Assembly (NCBI GenBank): GCA_017625675.1
Contig: JAGAKK010000058.1
Span: forward strand, 1-59,893
Source of the DNA: Clostridia bacterium
GTDB lineage: Bacteria > Bacillota > Clostridia > UBA1212
DNA: 59,893 nt
Direction of reading: 5' to 3'
Part shown: piece after piece, positions 51,269 to 59,550 of the stretch
Layout: each line of letters starts with the position of its first letter
Position numbering within the stretch: the first letter of the stretch is position 1
Program-made: the position numbers and the translations under genes
The notes under the pieces: generated by a model
Told to the model about the DNA's origin: nothing
Databases searched by the model: none
The model's input: only the letters and a program-made list of their open reading frames with translations

Positions 51269-52296
51269 AAAAACACCCCCATTTGTTCAAAAATTACGTT
51301 AATTGTCAAGAATAAAAAGAATAGTATCGGCACAAGCCCTATGGTCAACAGGTCACGGGGCTTTAATTTTACGCTTCTTCTGTAGAGCATACAGCCTAAA
51401 ATGCAGAATATTATTGCCCAGAAAAGCATTAGCTCATCTAACAAATATGAACCCTTATAGGTGGACTCCGCTGCAATTACCAAACCTGAGACACTTATCA
51501 GCAAAGGATACCCAAAAACAGATCCGGAAGTTCCTCCTATCTTATGGATAGATTTTTTATTAAATATATTAAAGTAACAGACGGCCAGAATGACGGAAAC
51601 AAGCATCAGTATCAACAGAATAACTGCTGCATAAATAAATTCAACAGTCCATGCCTCTGCCGCGTTGATAGCTTTGTAATAACACTCTTTTAACAGTAGC
51701 TGAGGTTGCAGCAAACAGTCGTTTATGCGATCAGGTATGTCCACTGCAAAATAACCGTTGATTATGGCATCAATAATGCTTGTGGGAAGTATTTGCCAGG
51801 CAATCACAAAAATACAACCGTCAAGTCTGTTTTCGGCCAAAGTAAACAGGAATGAGTTAATGGCGCAATAACAGATACCGACAATGATGCTACAAAGCAG
51901 GGATACCGAGATGTAGCCAGGCGCTGCAATAGTGTATTTGCAAGCGGACAGAACAAACGCATAAATGATTGAAAAAGAAAGCGATGATGCTATAATCGTG
52001 TAAATGATGCTGAGCAGAAGATGGGCAGTTGCAATTTTTGATTTGCTTACAGGCAAAGAAAAAAGTGTTTCCGCGCTTCTTTTTCCGTTAATATCCCAGA
52101 GCGATATTATTGGAAAAACAGTGCAACAGACTATAATGATATCTTCTACCCAACGCTCCCAATCCGGTAATTCTGAGGCATCGTTGTTAATTCCGATTGC
52201 AAACAATACAGAAAAGAAACAAACAACGGTGATAACCAACGGTATTGCCCAGGTTGATTTTATTCTGTTCCAAAAATATTTGCCAAAAGAACGCAT
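51265..52296 (-). CDS. ABC transporter membrane protein (first permease)
   Basis: A 343-residue protein with about ten hydrophobic segments, paralogous to its neighbour (shared SLPVSKSKIA-type loop and YRRSVKLK near the C-terminus). It lies 6 bases after the ATPase gene. Part of a GntR-regulated efflux or envelope-stress transporter. Confidence 0.82.
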   Translation of the reverse strand: MRSFGKYFWNRIKSTWAIPLVITVVCFFSVLFAIGINNDASELPDWERWVEDIIIVCCTVFPIISLWDINGKRSAETLFSLPVSKSKIATAHLLLSIIYTIIASSLSFSIIYAFVLSACKYTIAAPGYISVSLLCSIIVGICYCAINSFLFTLAENRLDGCIFVIAWQILPTSIIDAIINGYFAVDIPDRINDCLLQPQLLLKECYYKAINAAEAWTVEFIYAAVILLILMLVSVILAVCYFNIFNKKSIHKIGGTSGSVFGYPLLISVSGLVIAAESTYKGSYLLDELMLFWAIIFCILGCMLYRRSVKLKPRDLLTIGLVPILFFLFLTINVIFEQMGVFF

Positions 52297-52302
52297 TATC
52301 GA

Positions 52303-53190
52303 TCACTCCTTTTTGCGGTTAACGTCGTGAATAAATGCTTCCTCAAAGTTCATTGACATTTCGTCCATTATCGTAGGAGAGAGTTCTTTGAGAAGGCTTT
52401 CGCATTCTTCTCTGTCGCCTTCCATAACTACGCGGACAAATTTTCCCTGTATTTCAAGAGAAACTGTGGGCAGGGCGCGAAGCTTTTCTTCCGGAATTTC
52501 TTCTGCGAAGGCAAGCTGGAATTTGCAGAGGTCGCTGACTCTATCGGCAATGTCTCCGGAACGCTGGACGGTGTGGTTGTCCAGAAGAACGTATGAGTCG
52601 CAAAAATCCTCCAGTTCGCGCAAAGAATGGCTGGATATTATTACGGTAATGTCCTCTTCATCAGAAAACTTGTTTATCAGGTCGCGGAAATTTTTTCTCG
52701 CCAAAGGGTCAAGACCGTCAAAAGCCTCATCCAGCAAGAGATACCGGGGTTTTATGGCAAGGGCAATCGCAACATAAAGCTGGCGGCGCATTCCCTTGGA
52801 GAAGGTTCTTATGGGCTTTTTTTCATTAAGTCCGAAGTCCTTAAGCAGCGAATAAAAAATTTCCTTGTCAATTCCGGGGTAAAACATTTTGTACATATTA
52901 AAGATAGACTTTCCCGTGGACTGCATGGAGTAATAAGGGTCATCAGGTAGAAAGAAAATATTTTCTCTGGTTTTTTCGTTTTGGGGATCGTTAACGCCGT
53001 CGTACAAAATCGTTCCCTCGTCAGGGGCGTAAACGCCTGCTAAAAGACGCAGTAACGTTGTTTTTCCTGCGCCGTTAATACCTACAAGGCCTAAAACACA
53101 ACCGTCCGGCACTGTCAATTCAACGTTCTCCAGAACCGTATTTTTTTCTAAAGAATGCTTAAGATTTTTAATTTCAATCATTTTGACCAT
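52303..53190 (-). CDS. ABC transporter ATP-binding protein
   Basis: A 295-residue ATPase. Walker A is GINGAGKT, the signature FSKGMRRQL, Walker B YLLLDEAFDGLDP and the switch His in IISSHSLRE. It overlaps the GntR gene by 17 bases. An ATG at 53190, three bases after GGAGG, and an ATG at 53181 are both possible starts. With the two permeases it forms one exporter. Confidence 0.93.
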   Translation of the reverse strand: MVKMIEIKNLKHSLEKNTVLENVELTVPDGCVLGLVGINGAGKTTLLRLLAGVYAPDEGTILYDGVNDPQNEKTRENIFFLPDDPYYSMQSTGKSIFNMYKMFYPGIDKEIFYSLLKDFGLNEKKPIRTFSKGMRRQLYVAIALAIKPRYLLLDEAFDGLDPLARKNFRDLINKFSDEEDITVIISSHSLRELEDFCDSYVLLDNHTVQRSGDIADRVSDLCKFQLAFAEEIPEEKLRALPTVSLEIQGKFVRVVMEGDREECESLLKELSPTIMDEMSMNFEEAFIHDVNRKKE

Positions 53191-53557
53191 ATACCTCCTC
53201 AATGATTTTAATAAGACTGTGGCGATCTGCGCCGCTTGTTTTTATTTCCTCAACAATAGTCCTGAAGGCTTCCTCTTGTTCTGCAAGGGGATTTTCCTTG
53301 GCAGGTGGGATATCCGCGCCTGAATAGGTCACGAAGGCTCCTTTTTTGGGCAGAGCGCAAACCAGCCCGTCTGATTCTAATTTTGCATAGGCCTTGGCAA
53401 CTGTGTTTGGATTTACGCCAAGGTCGCCTGCCGCAATTCTTACCGACGGCAATTTATCGCCCTGGGCATATATTCCGGCTTTAATATGCTTTTCAAAATA
53501 TTCTGCGATTTCAATATAGACGTCGTGCTTGCCTGCTGATTTCCATTTGAAAGGCAT
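53174..53557 (-). CDS. GntR-family (YtrA-like) repressor
   Basis: A 127-residue regulator with a winged helix (IYAQGDKLPSVRIAAGDLGV, NPNTVAKAYAKLESDGLV) and a short dimerisation tail, as in the YtrA subfamily. ATG at 53557 follows AGAGGTGA; the frame extends upstream without a site. It is the first gene of the transporter operon and its likely operator lies at its own promoter. Confidence 0.9.
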   Translation of the reverse strand: MPFKWKSAGKHDVYIEIAEYFEKHIKAGIYAQGDKLPSVRIAAGDLGVNPNTVAKAYAKLESDGLVCALPKKGAFVTYSGADIPPAKENPLAEQEEAFRTIVEEIKTSGADRHSLIKIIEEVYGQND

Positions 53558-53579
53558 TGGAGTCACCTCTTTTAAGTTA

Positions 53580-53646
53580 TCTGTCTGCAAATCTGTATTA
53601 TCTGTATTAATATAATCATTAAAACACGTATTGTAATTGCTGTCAA
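53580..53646 (-). promoter_or_regulatory. Promoter and operator-like repeats of the GntR-ABC operon
   Basis: On the minus strand TTGACA (53646-53641), 17 bases, TTTAAT (53623-53618). Downstream are three near-repeats: TCTGTATTA at 53592-53600 and 53601-53609 (perfect tandem) and TCTGTCTGC at 53580-53588. They lie between the -10 and the start codon, a plausible repressor site. Confidence 0.55.
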
Positions 53647-53662
53647 GAGCTTTTTTGTTTAA

Positions 53663-53691
53663 TTGACTTGACTTGGGAAAAAGGGTATAAT
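53663..53691 (+). promoter_or_regulatory. Promoter of the nucleotidyltransferase gene
   Basis: TTGACT (53663-53668), 17 bases, TATAAT (53686-53691), 42 bases before the ATG. Confidence 0.8.
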
Positions 53692-53733
53692 AAAAAATAT
53701 GGATAATAGATAATATAGGAACGGAGGGATTCT

Positions 53734-54060
53734 ATGTGTAGTTCAAGTCAATTAAAAGAAATATTAGACAGAGTTGTACTTTCCTCAAAAGAAATTTTTG
53801 GAGAGAAGCTTTGTGACGTTATTTTGTTTGGCTCTTATGCAAGGGGCGATTATGACGAAGAATCTGATATAGACATTCTGCTTGTGGCAGATATGCCAAC
53901 GGAAGATATGCGACGATATCGTGAATCTCTGGACTCTTTAAGCGGAGACCTTCTTTACGACTATGGCGTTTTGGTTTCTATTATCGAAAAAGACGTTGAA
54001 ACATTCAAGAAATATGCTGATGTACTACCTTTCTACAAAAAATTAATGAGGAGGGAGTAA
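53734..54060 (+). CDS. MNT-type minimal nucleotidyltransferase (antitoxin-like)
   Basis: A 108-residue protein of the MNT family: LFGSYARGDYDEESDIDILLV with the GS(x9)DxD catalytic pattern. MNT proteins normally neutralise an adjacent HEPN toxin by AMPylation. Immediately downstream is only a 20-residue HEPN remnant (54064-54126), so this is probably an orphan antitoxin. It has its own strong promoter. Confidence 0.85.
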   Translation: MCSSSQLKEILDRVVLSSKEIFGEKLCDVILFGSYARGDYDEESDIDILLVADMPTEDMRRYRESLDSLSGDLLYDYGVLVSIIEKDVETFKKYADVLPFYKKLMRRE

Positions 54061-54063
54061 AGA

Positions 54064-54126
54064 TTGCTTAAAGAGGACTTGATCAATTTATCTAAAGTTC
54101 GCATTGAGCATTATTTGAAAGGATAA
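54064..54126 (+). pseudogene. HEPN toxin remnant
   Basis: A 20-codon frame starting TTG at 54064, three bases after the MNT stop and behind AGGAGGGAG. It reads LLKEDLINLSKVRIEHYLKG and then TAA. The beginning matches the N-terminus of HEPN-domain partners as I remember them. The rest, about 100 residues, is missing. It may be an inactivated toxin of a broken MNT/HEPN pair. Confidence 0.55.
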
Positions 54127-54132
54127 ATTCTT

Positions 54133-56100
54133 ATGGACAGAAACAAAATTACAAAAAACGATATGTCTTTGGTTACAAAACTTTTTAAATACTCAACAGC
54201 GGAAAAAATTCCTTTTTCGTTCATGTATGGAGAGCGACGCGTTAACGGTATCCCCGGGGAGTTTGCGCCTGTTGTAAAGCGTGAATTGATTGATTCAAAT
54301 ATGGTGAGATATACCATTGTCGGAAAAAATTCTGAGGGACTTGAAATTACGGCGGAGTACACGGAGTATCTTGATTTCCCCGTTACCGAGTGGATAGTAT
54401 ATATTGAAAACTGCGGCGAAAAGGACACGCCTATTCTTTCCGATATAAAGATTACGGAAGGAACCCTTGAAGGAACAAGTCCAGTTCTTTTGCACGGAAA
54501 CGGCGATACTGTACGTGAGGACGGCTACGAGTATTTCTACGATAACGTTGACAAGGAGCTTGTGATTGCTCCCGACGGCGGTCTTGCGTGCCTTGAAGCC
54601 CTGCCGTATATGAGATTGATGTTTAAAGAGTACGGTATCAATATTGCCGTGGGTTGGCCTGCCCAATGGGAAGTTGGTATGAAACCCTCCGAAAACGGCA
54701 AGGGTGTAGATTTCTATGCCAAGCAGCAGCGCACCAATATGGTGTTGAAACCCGGTGAAAAAATCAGAACTCCCCGAATGACTTTTATGGGTTACCAGGG
54801 CGATGAGACCCGTGGCAGAAATCTTTGGAGAAGATGGTACTTTAAGCACATAATTCCCAAGGAAAACGGACAGCCGTTGCCGCCGAAAATGATTTTGCAC
54901 ACCTGGAAGATTGATGGCGGCCCTGAGTTTTGCCGTTGTACTGAGAAAAATCAGATAGAGGCTATTGAGACGTACGTCAGCAAGGGTTTGAAGCCTGATA
55001 TCTGGTGGATTGACGCAGGTTGGTATGATTGTGATATGTACTGGCAGACCACCGGAAACTGGTATCCTGAGCCGAATAACTGGCCGAACACGATGATGCC
55101 TGTGAGCAAAAAGTGTGAGGAGTACGGTATTCAGTTCCTTGTGTGGTTTGAGCCTGAGAGGGTTCTTGACAATACATATTTCGGCAATATGAAGGAATGG
55201 GTACTTGACTGCAAGCCGGAACACAAGCACAACTATAAGCTTTTTGACCTGAGCAATGACGCATGTTGCGATTTTCTTATTGAATATATTGACGGCCAGA
55301 TAAAGAAAAACGGCGTGCATCTTTATCGTCAGGACTTTAACTTTGCGCCCCTTGATACGTGGAAGTATAACGAGGCGGAGGACCGCATTGGTTTTATGGA
55401 AAATAAGCACGTGCAGAACTATTTGCGTTTCTGGGATGCCCTTATTGAGAGAAATCCGGGAATGTGGATAGACAGCTGTTCCAGCGGCGGCAGAAGAAAC
55501 GACCTTGAAACTATGAGGCGCGCAGTGTCCCTTCATTACACCGATATAGGCTGCGGAAATCACCCTATCAAGCAGAAACAGCACCGCGAGATGTTTGAAT
55601 GGATGCCTTATTTCCGCGCACATACGATGAGCTGGGACAGAGACGGCGTTTACTGCGATTGGGATATGCAACCTGCGGATAAGTTTGCGTTTCATTGCGC
55701 TATGGCGCCTGCTATTACGGAGCTTATTGAATATTATGATAATGATGAAATGTTTGAGGTAGGAAGAGAGATGACTCCTATCTGGCGAAGAGCCGCTGAA
55801 CTTATGATTTCAGGTGACTACTATCCGCTTACAGAATGCCGCAAAAGTCCTGAGGACTACTATGCAATGCAATTTGATGACCCTGCGGAGAAAAAAGGCT
55901 TTTTGCAGGTTATCAGAAACGTTCAGTGCGCAGAGGATTCCTTTACGGTAATGCCTTTCGCAGAGGAAAATGAGACATACGAGTTCGAGGATATGGAGAC
56001 CGGTGAGAAGTTTACTCTCAGCGGCAAGGAGTTTGCCAAGGGGTACACGGTAAATCTTCCTAAGCGTACAGGCCGGATCTGGTTCTACAAGAGAGGCTGA
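54133..56100 (+). CDS. GH36-family alpha-galactosidase (copy 2)
   Basis: A 655-residue paralogue of the enzyme at 48183-50144 with the same layout: LKPDIWWIDAGWYDCDMYW, GIQFLVWFEPER, nucleophile Asp401 in LYRQDFNF and acid/base Asp447 in IDSCSSGGRRND, ending KRTGRIWFYKRG. Both copies share long identical motifs, but their substrate-loop sequences differ (WGVFGGEEWCN versus WKIDGGPEFCR), suggesting different linkages or aglycones. No signal peptide is visible. Confidence 0.92.
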   Translation: MDRNKITKNDMSLVTKLFKYSTAEKIPFSFMYGERRVNGIPGEFAPVVKRELIDSNMVRYTIVGKNSEGLEITAEYTEYLDFPVTEWIVYIENCGEKDTPILSDIKITEGTLEGTSPVLLHGNGDTVREDGYEYFYDNVDKELVIAPDGGLACLEALPYMRLMFKEYGINIAVGWPAQWEVGMKPSENGKGVDFYAKQQRTNMVLKPGEKIRTPRMTFMGYQGDETRGRNLWRRWYFKHIIPKENGQPLPPKMILHTWKIDGGPEFCRCTEKNQIEAIETYVSKGLKPDIWWIDAGWYDCDMYWQTTGNWYPEPNNWPNTMMPVSKKCEEYGIQFLVWFEPERVLDNTYFGNMKEWVLDCKPEHKHNYKLFDLSNDACCDFLIEYIDGQIKKNGVHLYRQDFNFAPLDTWKYNEAEDRIGFMENKHVQNYLRFWDALIERNPGMWIDSCSSGGRRNDLETMRRAVSLHYTDIGCGNHPIKQKQHREMFEWMPYFRAHTMSWDRDGVYCDWDMQPADKFAFHCAMAPAITELIEYYDNDEMFEVGREMTPIWRRAAELMISGDYYPLTECRKSPEDYYAMQFDDPAEKKGFLQVIRNVQCAEDSFTVMPFAEENETYEFEDMETGEKFTLSGKEFAKGYTVNLPKRTGRIWFYKRG

Positions 56101-56118
56101 CCCACGATAAGAAAATAA

Positions 56119-56175
56119 AAAAAGCGTTCCGGGAGGCATTGCGATAAATGCCTTTCAGAACGCTTCTGTTTTCTA
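56119..56175 (+). terminator. Terminator after alpha-galactosidase copy 2
   Basis: AGCGTTC pairs with GAACGCT and an inner GGCATT with AATGCC (about 56124-56165), followed by a T-rich stretch; an A-run lies on the left, so it may also serve the converging beta-lactamase-type gene. Confidence 0.75.
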
Positions 56176-56182
56176 TTGAATA

Positions 56183-57313
56183 TTAAATATTAAACGATGA
56201 ATAGACCGCTTTTTCAAAATTTTGTGCAGACTCGTTGGCGGAGCCACCGTCAACGGCAGAGTTTTTCATAAACACAGCCACAATTTCATTAACGGGGTCT
56301 ACCCAGAAGTGAGAGCCAAAGGCGCCGCTCCAGCCAAAGGTACCAACGGGAAGGTATGGGTACTCCTCCTTGCAGATAACTCTCACGCCGAGGCCCCAGC
56401 GCTCGTTCCAATCCATAATGCTCTGCGGCACTTGGGGGGTGCATAGTAAACTAAATGTTTCCTCTTTTAGCAATTGCTTTCCGTTGAAGTTGCCCTTGTT
56501 AAGAAGCATTTTCGCAAAGTTTCCGTAATCCTTCAGGGTGGAGACAAGTCCTGCGCCGCCTAAGAAATGTGTGCAAGGGAAGTCTCCGAAGGTGCAACCG
56601 TCAAACATCTTAAATTCGTAATTTTCGCCGTTGTCGTTTCGTCCGTGCATCTTAATAAATCTTTCGTATTGCTCTTCGCTCGGCATAAAAGTGGTGTCGA
56701 CCATTTCGCAGGGGTCAAAAATTTCTTCTGTTAAAAAGCTCTGAAAATCTTTCCCGCTTACCATTTCAATAATTTTTACAAGAACGTCAAAGGCACCCAC
56801 GCCGCTGTATTGTTGCGCGGTGGCAGGCTCAAAGTCAAGGCCTGCGCCGATAAGAAAGTCGATAGAAGAATCAATTGTCTGCTTTTGTTCAACTGTCATC
56901 CTTGCCATTTTTTGAGGGTTGCTGCCAATGGCGGAGCAATGGCTTAGTATATTCCGCAGGGTGGGCAGGCGCTTCGGCTTGCCCAGATCATTGCCGTCTG
57001 CATCAATAATATGTACGTTATTAAATTCGGGAAGATATTTTCCAACGTTGTCGTCAAGGGACAGAAGTCCTCTCTCTGCTAAAATCAAGGCAGAAAATGC
57101 GGTAATGGGTTTAGTCATAGAGGCCAGTCTGAATATGGTGTCGTTTTTCACATTGTCGCCTGAAAGACCTGTTTTTCCGTAACATTTTTCAAAAACAATA
57201 CTGCCTTTCTGGTACACGTAATATGCCGAGCCGAAGACCTTGTTGTTTGAAAAATCATAGTCAGCGACATCGTCAATGTTTTTTTCCAGAAGCCTGATAT
57301 CAAGCGTATTCAT
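56183..57313 (-). CDS. Serine beta-lactamase-fold hydrolase (class C/esterase type)
   Basis: A 376-residue protein without a signal peptide. The SxxK motif is LASMTKPITAF, the tyrosine motif QYSGVGAFDV, and a late FGWSGAFGSHFWV replaces the K-T-G motif. Such proteins are esterases, D-alanyl peptidases or unassigned hydrolases rather than true lactamases. No genes for its pathway are nearby. Confidence 0.85.
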   Translation of the reverse strand: MNTLDIRLLEKNIDDVADYDFSNNKVFGSAYYVYQKGSIVFEKCYGKTGLSGDNVKNDTIFRLASMTKPITAFSALILAERGLLSLDDNVGKYLPEFNNVHIIDADGNDLGKPKRLPTLRNILSHCSAIGSNPQKMARMTVEQKQTIDSSIDFLIGAGLDFEPATAQQYSGVGAFDVLVKIIEMVSGKDFQSFLTEEIFDPCEMVDTTFMPSEEQYERFIKMHGRNDNGENYEFKMFDGCTFGDFPCTHFLGGAGLVSTLKDYGNFAKMLLNKGNFNGKQLLKEETFSLLCTPQVPQSIMDWNERWGLGVRVICKEEYPYLPVGTFGWSGAFGSHFWVDPVNEIVAVFMKNSAVDGGSANESAQNFEKAVYSSFNI

Positions 57314-57382
57314 CCAATCACCTCAGAAAAAATGTATCACATTATCGGACCATTGTAAAGTGAATATAAAATATTAATAAAA

Positions 57383-57411
57383 TTGACTTGCCAATAGAAA
57401 AGGGGTATAAT
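57383..57411 (+). promoter_or_regulatory. Promoter of hslO
   Basis: TTGACT (57383-57388), 17 bases, TATAAT (57406-57411), 28 bases before the start codon. Confidence 0.82.
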
Positions 57412-57439
57412 GTGAGAAAAACATTTGCAGGAGAGAAAA

Positions 57440-58393
57440 ATGAATTCCAATTACAATGACTATATAGTAACAGCCATCGCGGCAGGGGGTATGATAAGAA
57501 TTATCGGAGCGACCACTGCCGGTCTTTGTGAAGAGGCGAGAAAGCTTCACGGTACGTCTGCTGTGGCGACGGCGGCGTTGGGCAGATCCCTTACAGCGGC
57601 GGCCCTTTTGTCAAACCAATTAAAGAATGACACGGACTCACTTACTTTGCAGATACGAGGCGACGGCCCTTTGGGAGGCATCGTTGCGGTGTCTGACAGC
57701 CACGCTATGGTGCGAGGATACGTTATGAACCCTACTGTTGAGCTTCCCATAAGAGAAGAAGACGGAAAGCTTGACGTGGGCGGTGCAGTGGGCAATGGAT
57801 ATATAAACGTAATCAAGGACCTGGGCTTAAAAGAACCCTACGTAGGCACCAGCAAATTGATTTCAGGAGAAATTGCAGAGGATCTTACGGTTTACCTTGC
57901 GGTTTCTGAGCAAGTGCCTTCCGTTGTGGCTCTCGGCGTGAGAGTTGCCCCTGATTTTGAGGGCAATGAGCCGTTTGTGGTTGATCAGGCAGGCGGTTTT
58001 TTACTCCAGCTGATGCCCGGCGCTCCCGACAGCCTTATTGACGATATCGAAAGACAGTTGAGGTCATTGCCGTCGGTGACTACGCTTTTGGGTGCAGGAG
58101 CTACCATTGAGAATATTCTGGAAGACATACTTATCGGTTATGATATTACCTTCCAGAAGAAAGAGCCTTGCGGATACAAGTGCAGCTGTTCCCGTGAGCG
58201 CATGGAAAAGACCCTTATAAGTATTGGCGAGGGCGATTTGCAGGAGATAATTGACGACGACAAGGGCGCGGAGCTTTGCTGTCACTTCTGCAACAATAAA
58301 TTTTTCTTTAGCACAGAGGATATTATCGGACTTCTTGCAGAGGCCAAGGCCGAGAAGGAAGAAGAGGACGAAGACGACGCCGATAATGAATGA
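57440..58393 (+). CDS. hslO: Hsp33 redox-regulated chaperone
   Basis: A 317-residue holdase activated by oxidation and heat. The zinc switch is CGYKCSCSRERM (CxCSR) and CCHFCNNKF (CxxC) in the last 60 residues. The N-terminal domain has the usual LHGTSAVATAALGRSL and the GDGPLGGIVA motif. The tail is very acidic (EEEDEDDADNE). ATG at 57440 follows GCAGGAGA. Confidence 0.95.
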   Translation: MNSNYNDYIVTAIAAGGMIRIIGATTAGLCEEARKLHGTSAVATAALGRSLTAAALLSNQLKNDTDSLTLQIRGDGPLGGIVAVSDSHAMVRGYVMNPTVELPIREEDGKLDVGGAVGNGYINVIKDLGLKEPYVGTSKLISGEIAEDLTVYLAVSEQVPSVVALGVRVAPDFEGNEPFVVDQAGGFLLQLMPGAPDSLIDDIERQLRSLPSVTTLLGAGATIENILEDILIGYDITFQKKEPCGYKCSCSRERMEKTLISIGEGDLQEIIDDDKGAELCCHFCNNKFFFSTEDIIGLLAEAKAEKEEEDEDDADNE

Positions 58394-58412
58394 CAGGCAG
58401 GAGTGAGAAGGC

Positions 58413-58817
58413 TTGGGCGAAACGATTAAAAAACTGTTAATTCAGATCTCAAAATTTGGTGTGGTAGGAATCGTCTGCACCCTGTTAGAGTACGTAATTT
58501 TTGCAATAATGGTGTACGCGCTGCACATCAACGAATACGTGGCGCAGCTGGTATCCTTTGCAATCTCCACCGTGCTGAATTACGTTCTCAGTATGAAGTT
58601 TGTTTTCGTGAGGGACGAGAGCAGAAACAAAAAGGCGGATTTCCCGATTTTTGTGGTGCTTAGTCTGGTGGCCCTTGGTCTCAGCGAGCTTACGTTAATG
58701 CTTTTTACGGAAGTAATAAAGATCACTCCGATGATAGGCAAGCTTTTTGCAACAGCGGTGGTAATGGTATTTAATTTTATTACGCGAAAACTTATTTACG
58801 AGAAAAAGAACAACTGA
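58413..58817 (+). CDS. GtrA-family membrane protein
   Basis: A 134-residue protein with four transmembrane segments: KFGVVGIVCTLLEYVIFAIM, the second with SFAISTVLNYVLSMKFVF, the third LSLVALGLSELTL and the fourth TAVVMVFNFITRK. The motif FxxxxxxNYxxxxxxVF is characteristic of GtrA flippase-like proteins that export lipid-linked sugars. TTG start at 58413 behind AGGAG. It could serve the Gtr-type glycosylation genes at 11100 and 15930, but it lies far from them. Confidence 0.85.
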   Translation: MGETIKKLLIQISKFGVVGIVCTLLEYVIFAIMVYALHINEYVAQLVSFAISTVLNYVLSMKFVFVRDESRNKKADFPIFVVLSLVALGLSELTLMLFTEVIKITPMIGKLFATAVVMVFNFITRKLIYEKKNN

Positions 58818-58830
58818 AAAGACATAGCGA

Positions 58831-58870
58831 AACACCGCCGGAATCAAAGGGTTTTGGCGGTGTTTTTTAC
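58831..58870 (+). terminator. Terminator after the GtrA gene
   Basis: AACACCGCC (58831-58839) pairs with GGCGGTGTT (58856-58864), then TTTT. Confidence 0.88.
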
Positions 58871-58917
58871 TCTTAAAAATTTTTAGAAAATTTTTTGAAA
58901 AAATTTCAAAAAGGGGG

Positions 58918-58946
58918 TTGACAAAGATAATTTAATATTGTATACT
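58918..58946 (+). promoter_or_regulatory. Promoter of the tRNA cluster
   Basis: TTGACA (58918-58923), 17 bases, TATACT (58941-58946), 83 bases before the first tRNA. Confidence 0.82.
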
Positions 58947-59029
58947 CCAATAGTCGCTTGCGAGTGACACACAACTTCACTTGCATAATGACTCAGGTTC
59001 ATAACGGCGATGGCGAAAGATTGGTTTTT

Positions 59030-59105
59030 GGGAGTTTAGCTCAGCTGGGAGAGCATCTGCCTTACAAGCAGGGGGTCACAGGTTCGATCCCTGTAACTCC
59101 CACCA
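59030..59105 (+). tRNA. tRNA-Val (TAC)
   Basis: 76 bases; GGGAGTT pairs with AACTCCC, the anticodon loop CTTACAA gives TAC, the T-loop is GTTCGATC and the CCA end is encoded. Confidence 0.97.
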
Positions 59106-59109
59106 AAAT

Positions 59110-59186
59110 GGCCCGGTAGTTCAGTTGGTTAGAACGCTAGCCTGTCACGCTAGAGGTCGAGGGTTCGAGCCCCTTCCGGGTCGCCA
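59110..59186 (+). tRNA. tRNA-Asp (GTC)
   Basis: 77 bases; anticodon loop CTGTCAC gives GTC, T-loop GTTCGAGC and an encoded CCA. A hairpin with a T-run follows at 59195-59230. Confidence 0.97.
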
Positions 59187-59194
59187 ATTTTTCA

Positions 59195-59230
59195 GCGCTT
59201 TATCAACAGGGTTGTTAGAGCGTTTTTTTC
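59195..59230 (+). terminator. Hairpin after tRNA-Asp
   Basis: CGCT...CAACA pairs with TGTTAG...AGCG, followed by TTTTTTT. It is a probable intrinsic terminator inside the tRNA cluster, so the later tRNAs may need read-through or another promoter. Confidence 0.6.
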
Positions 59231-59306
59231 GCCCAGATAGCTCAGTCGGTAGAGCAGGGGACTGAAAATCCCCGTGTCGGTGGTTCGATTCCGCCTCTGG
59301 GCACCA
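59231..59306 (+). tRNA. tRNA-Phe (GAA)
   Basis: 76 bases; GCCCAGA pairs with TCTGGGC, anticodon loop CTGAAAA gives GAA, encoded ACCA. Confidence 0.97.
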
Positions 59307-59310
59307 ACAT

Positions 59311-59385
59311 GCGGGTTTAACTCAGCGGTAGAGTGTCACCTTGCCAAGGTGAAAGTCGCGAGTTCAAATCTCGTAACCCGCTCCA
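59311..59385 (+). tRNA. tRNA-Gly (GCC)
   Basis: 75 bases; GCGGGTT pairs with AACCCGC, anticodon loop TTGCCAA gives GCC, encoded TCCA. Confidence 0.97.
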
Positions 59386-59398
59386 TAAAAAGAAAAAA

Positions 59399-59432
59399 AC
59401 AGATATTTGTTAACTCAATATCTGTTTTTTTT
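59399..59432 (+). terminator. Terminator after tRNA-Gly
   Basis: ACAGATATT (59399-59407) pairs with AATATCTGT (59417-59425), then a run of T. Confidence 0.85.
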
Positions 59433-59439
59433 CTTAAAC

Positions 59440-59513
59440 GGCACCATAGCCAAGTGGTAAGGCAGAGGTCTGCAACACCTTTACCCCCAGTTCAAGTCTG
59501 GGTGGTGCCTCCA
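59440..59513 (+). tRNA. tRNA-Cys (GCA)
   Basis: 74 bases; GGCACCA pairs with TGGTGCC, anticodon loop TCTGCAA gives GCA, encoded TCCA. It is the last of five tRNAs. Confidence 0.97.
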
Positions 59514-59516
59514 AAA

Positions 59517-59549
59517 ATCCCGAATGCGAAAGCGTTCGGGATTTTTTTA
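59517..59549 (+). terminator. Terminator of the tRNA cluster and first hairpin of an array
   Basis: ATCCCGAATGC pairs with GCGTTCGGGAT around GAAA (59517-59542), followed by seven T. Confidence 0.88.
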
Positions 59550-59550
59550 T

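Noticed and set aside
54295..55695. 466-residue antisense frame inside alpha-galactosidase copy 2
   Set aside because: It mirrors the codon structure of a well-supported GH36 gene and resembles no protein.
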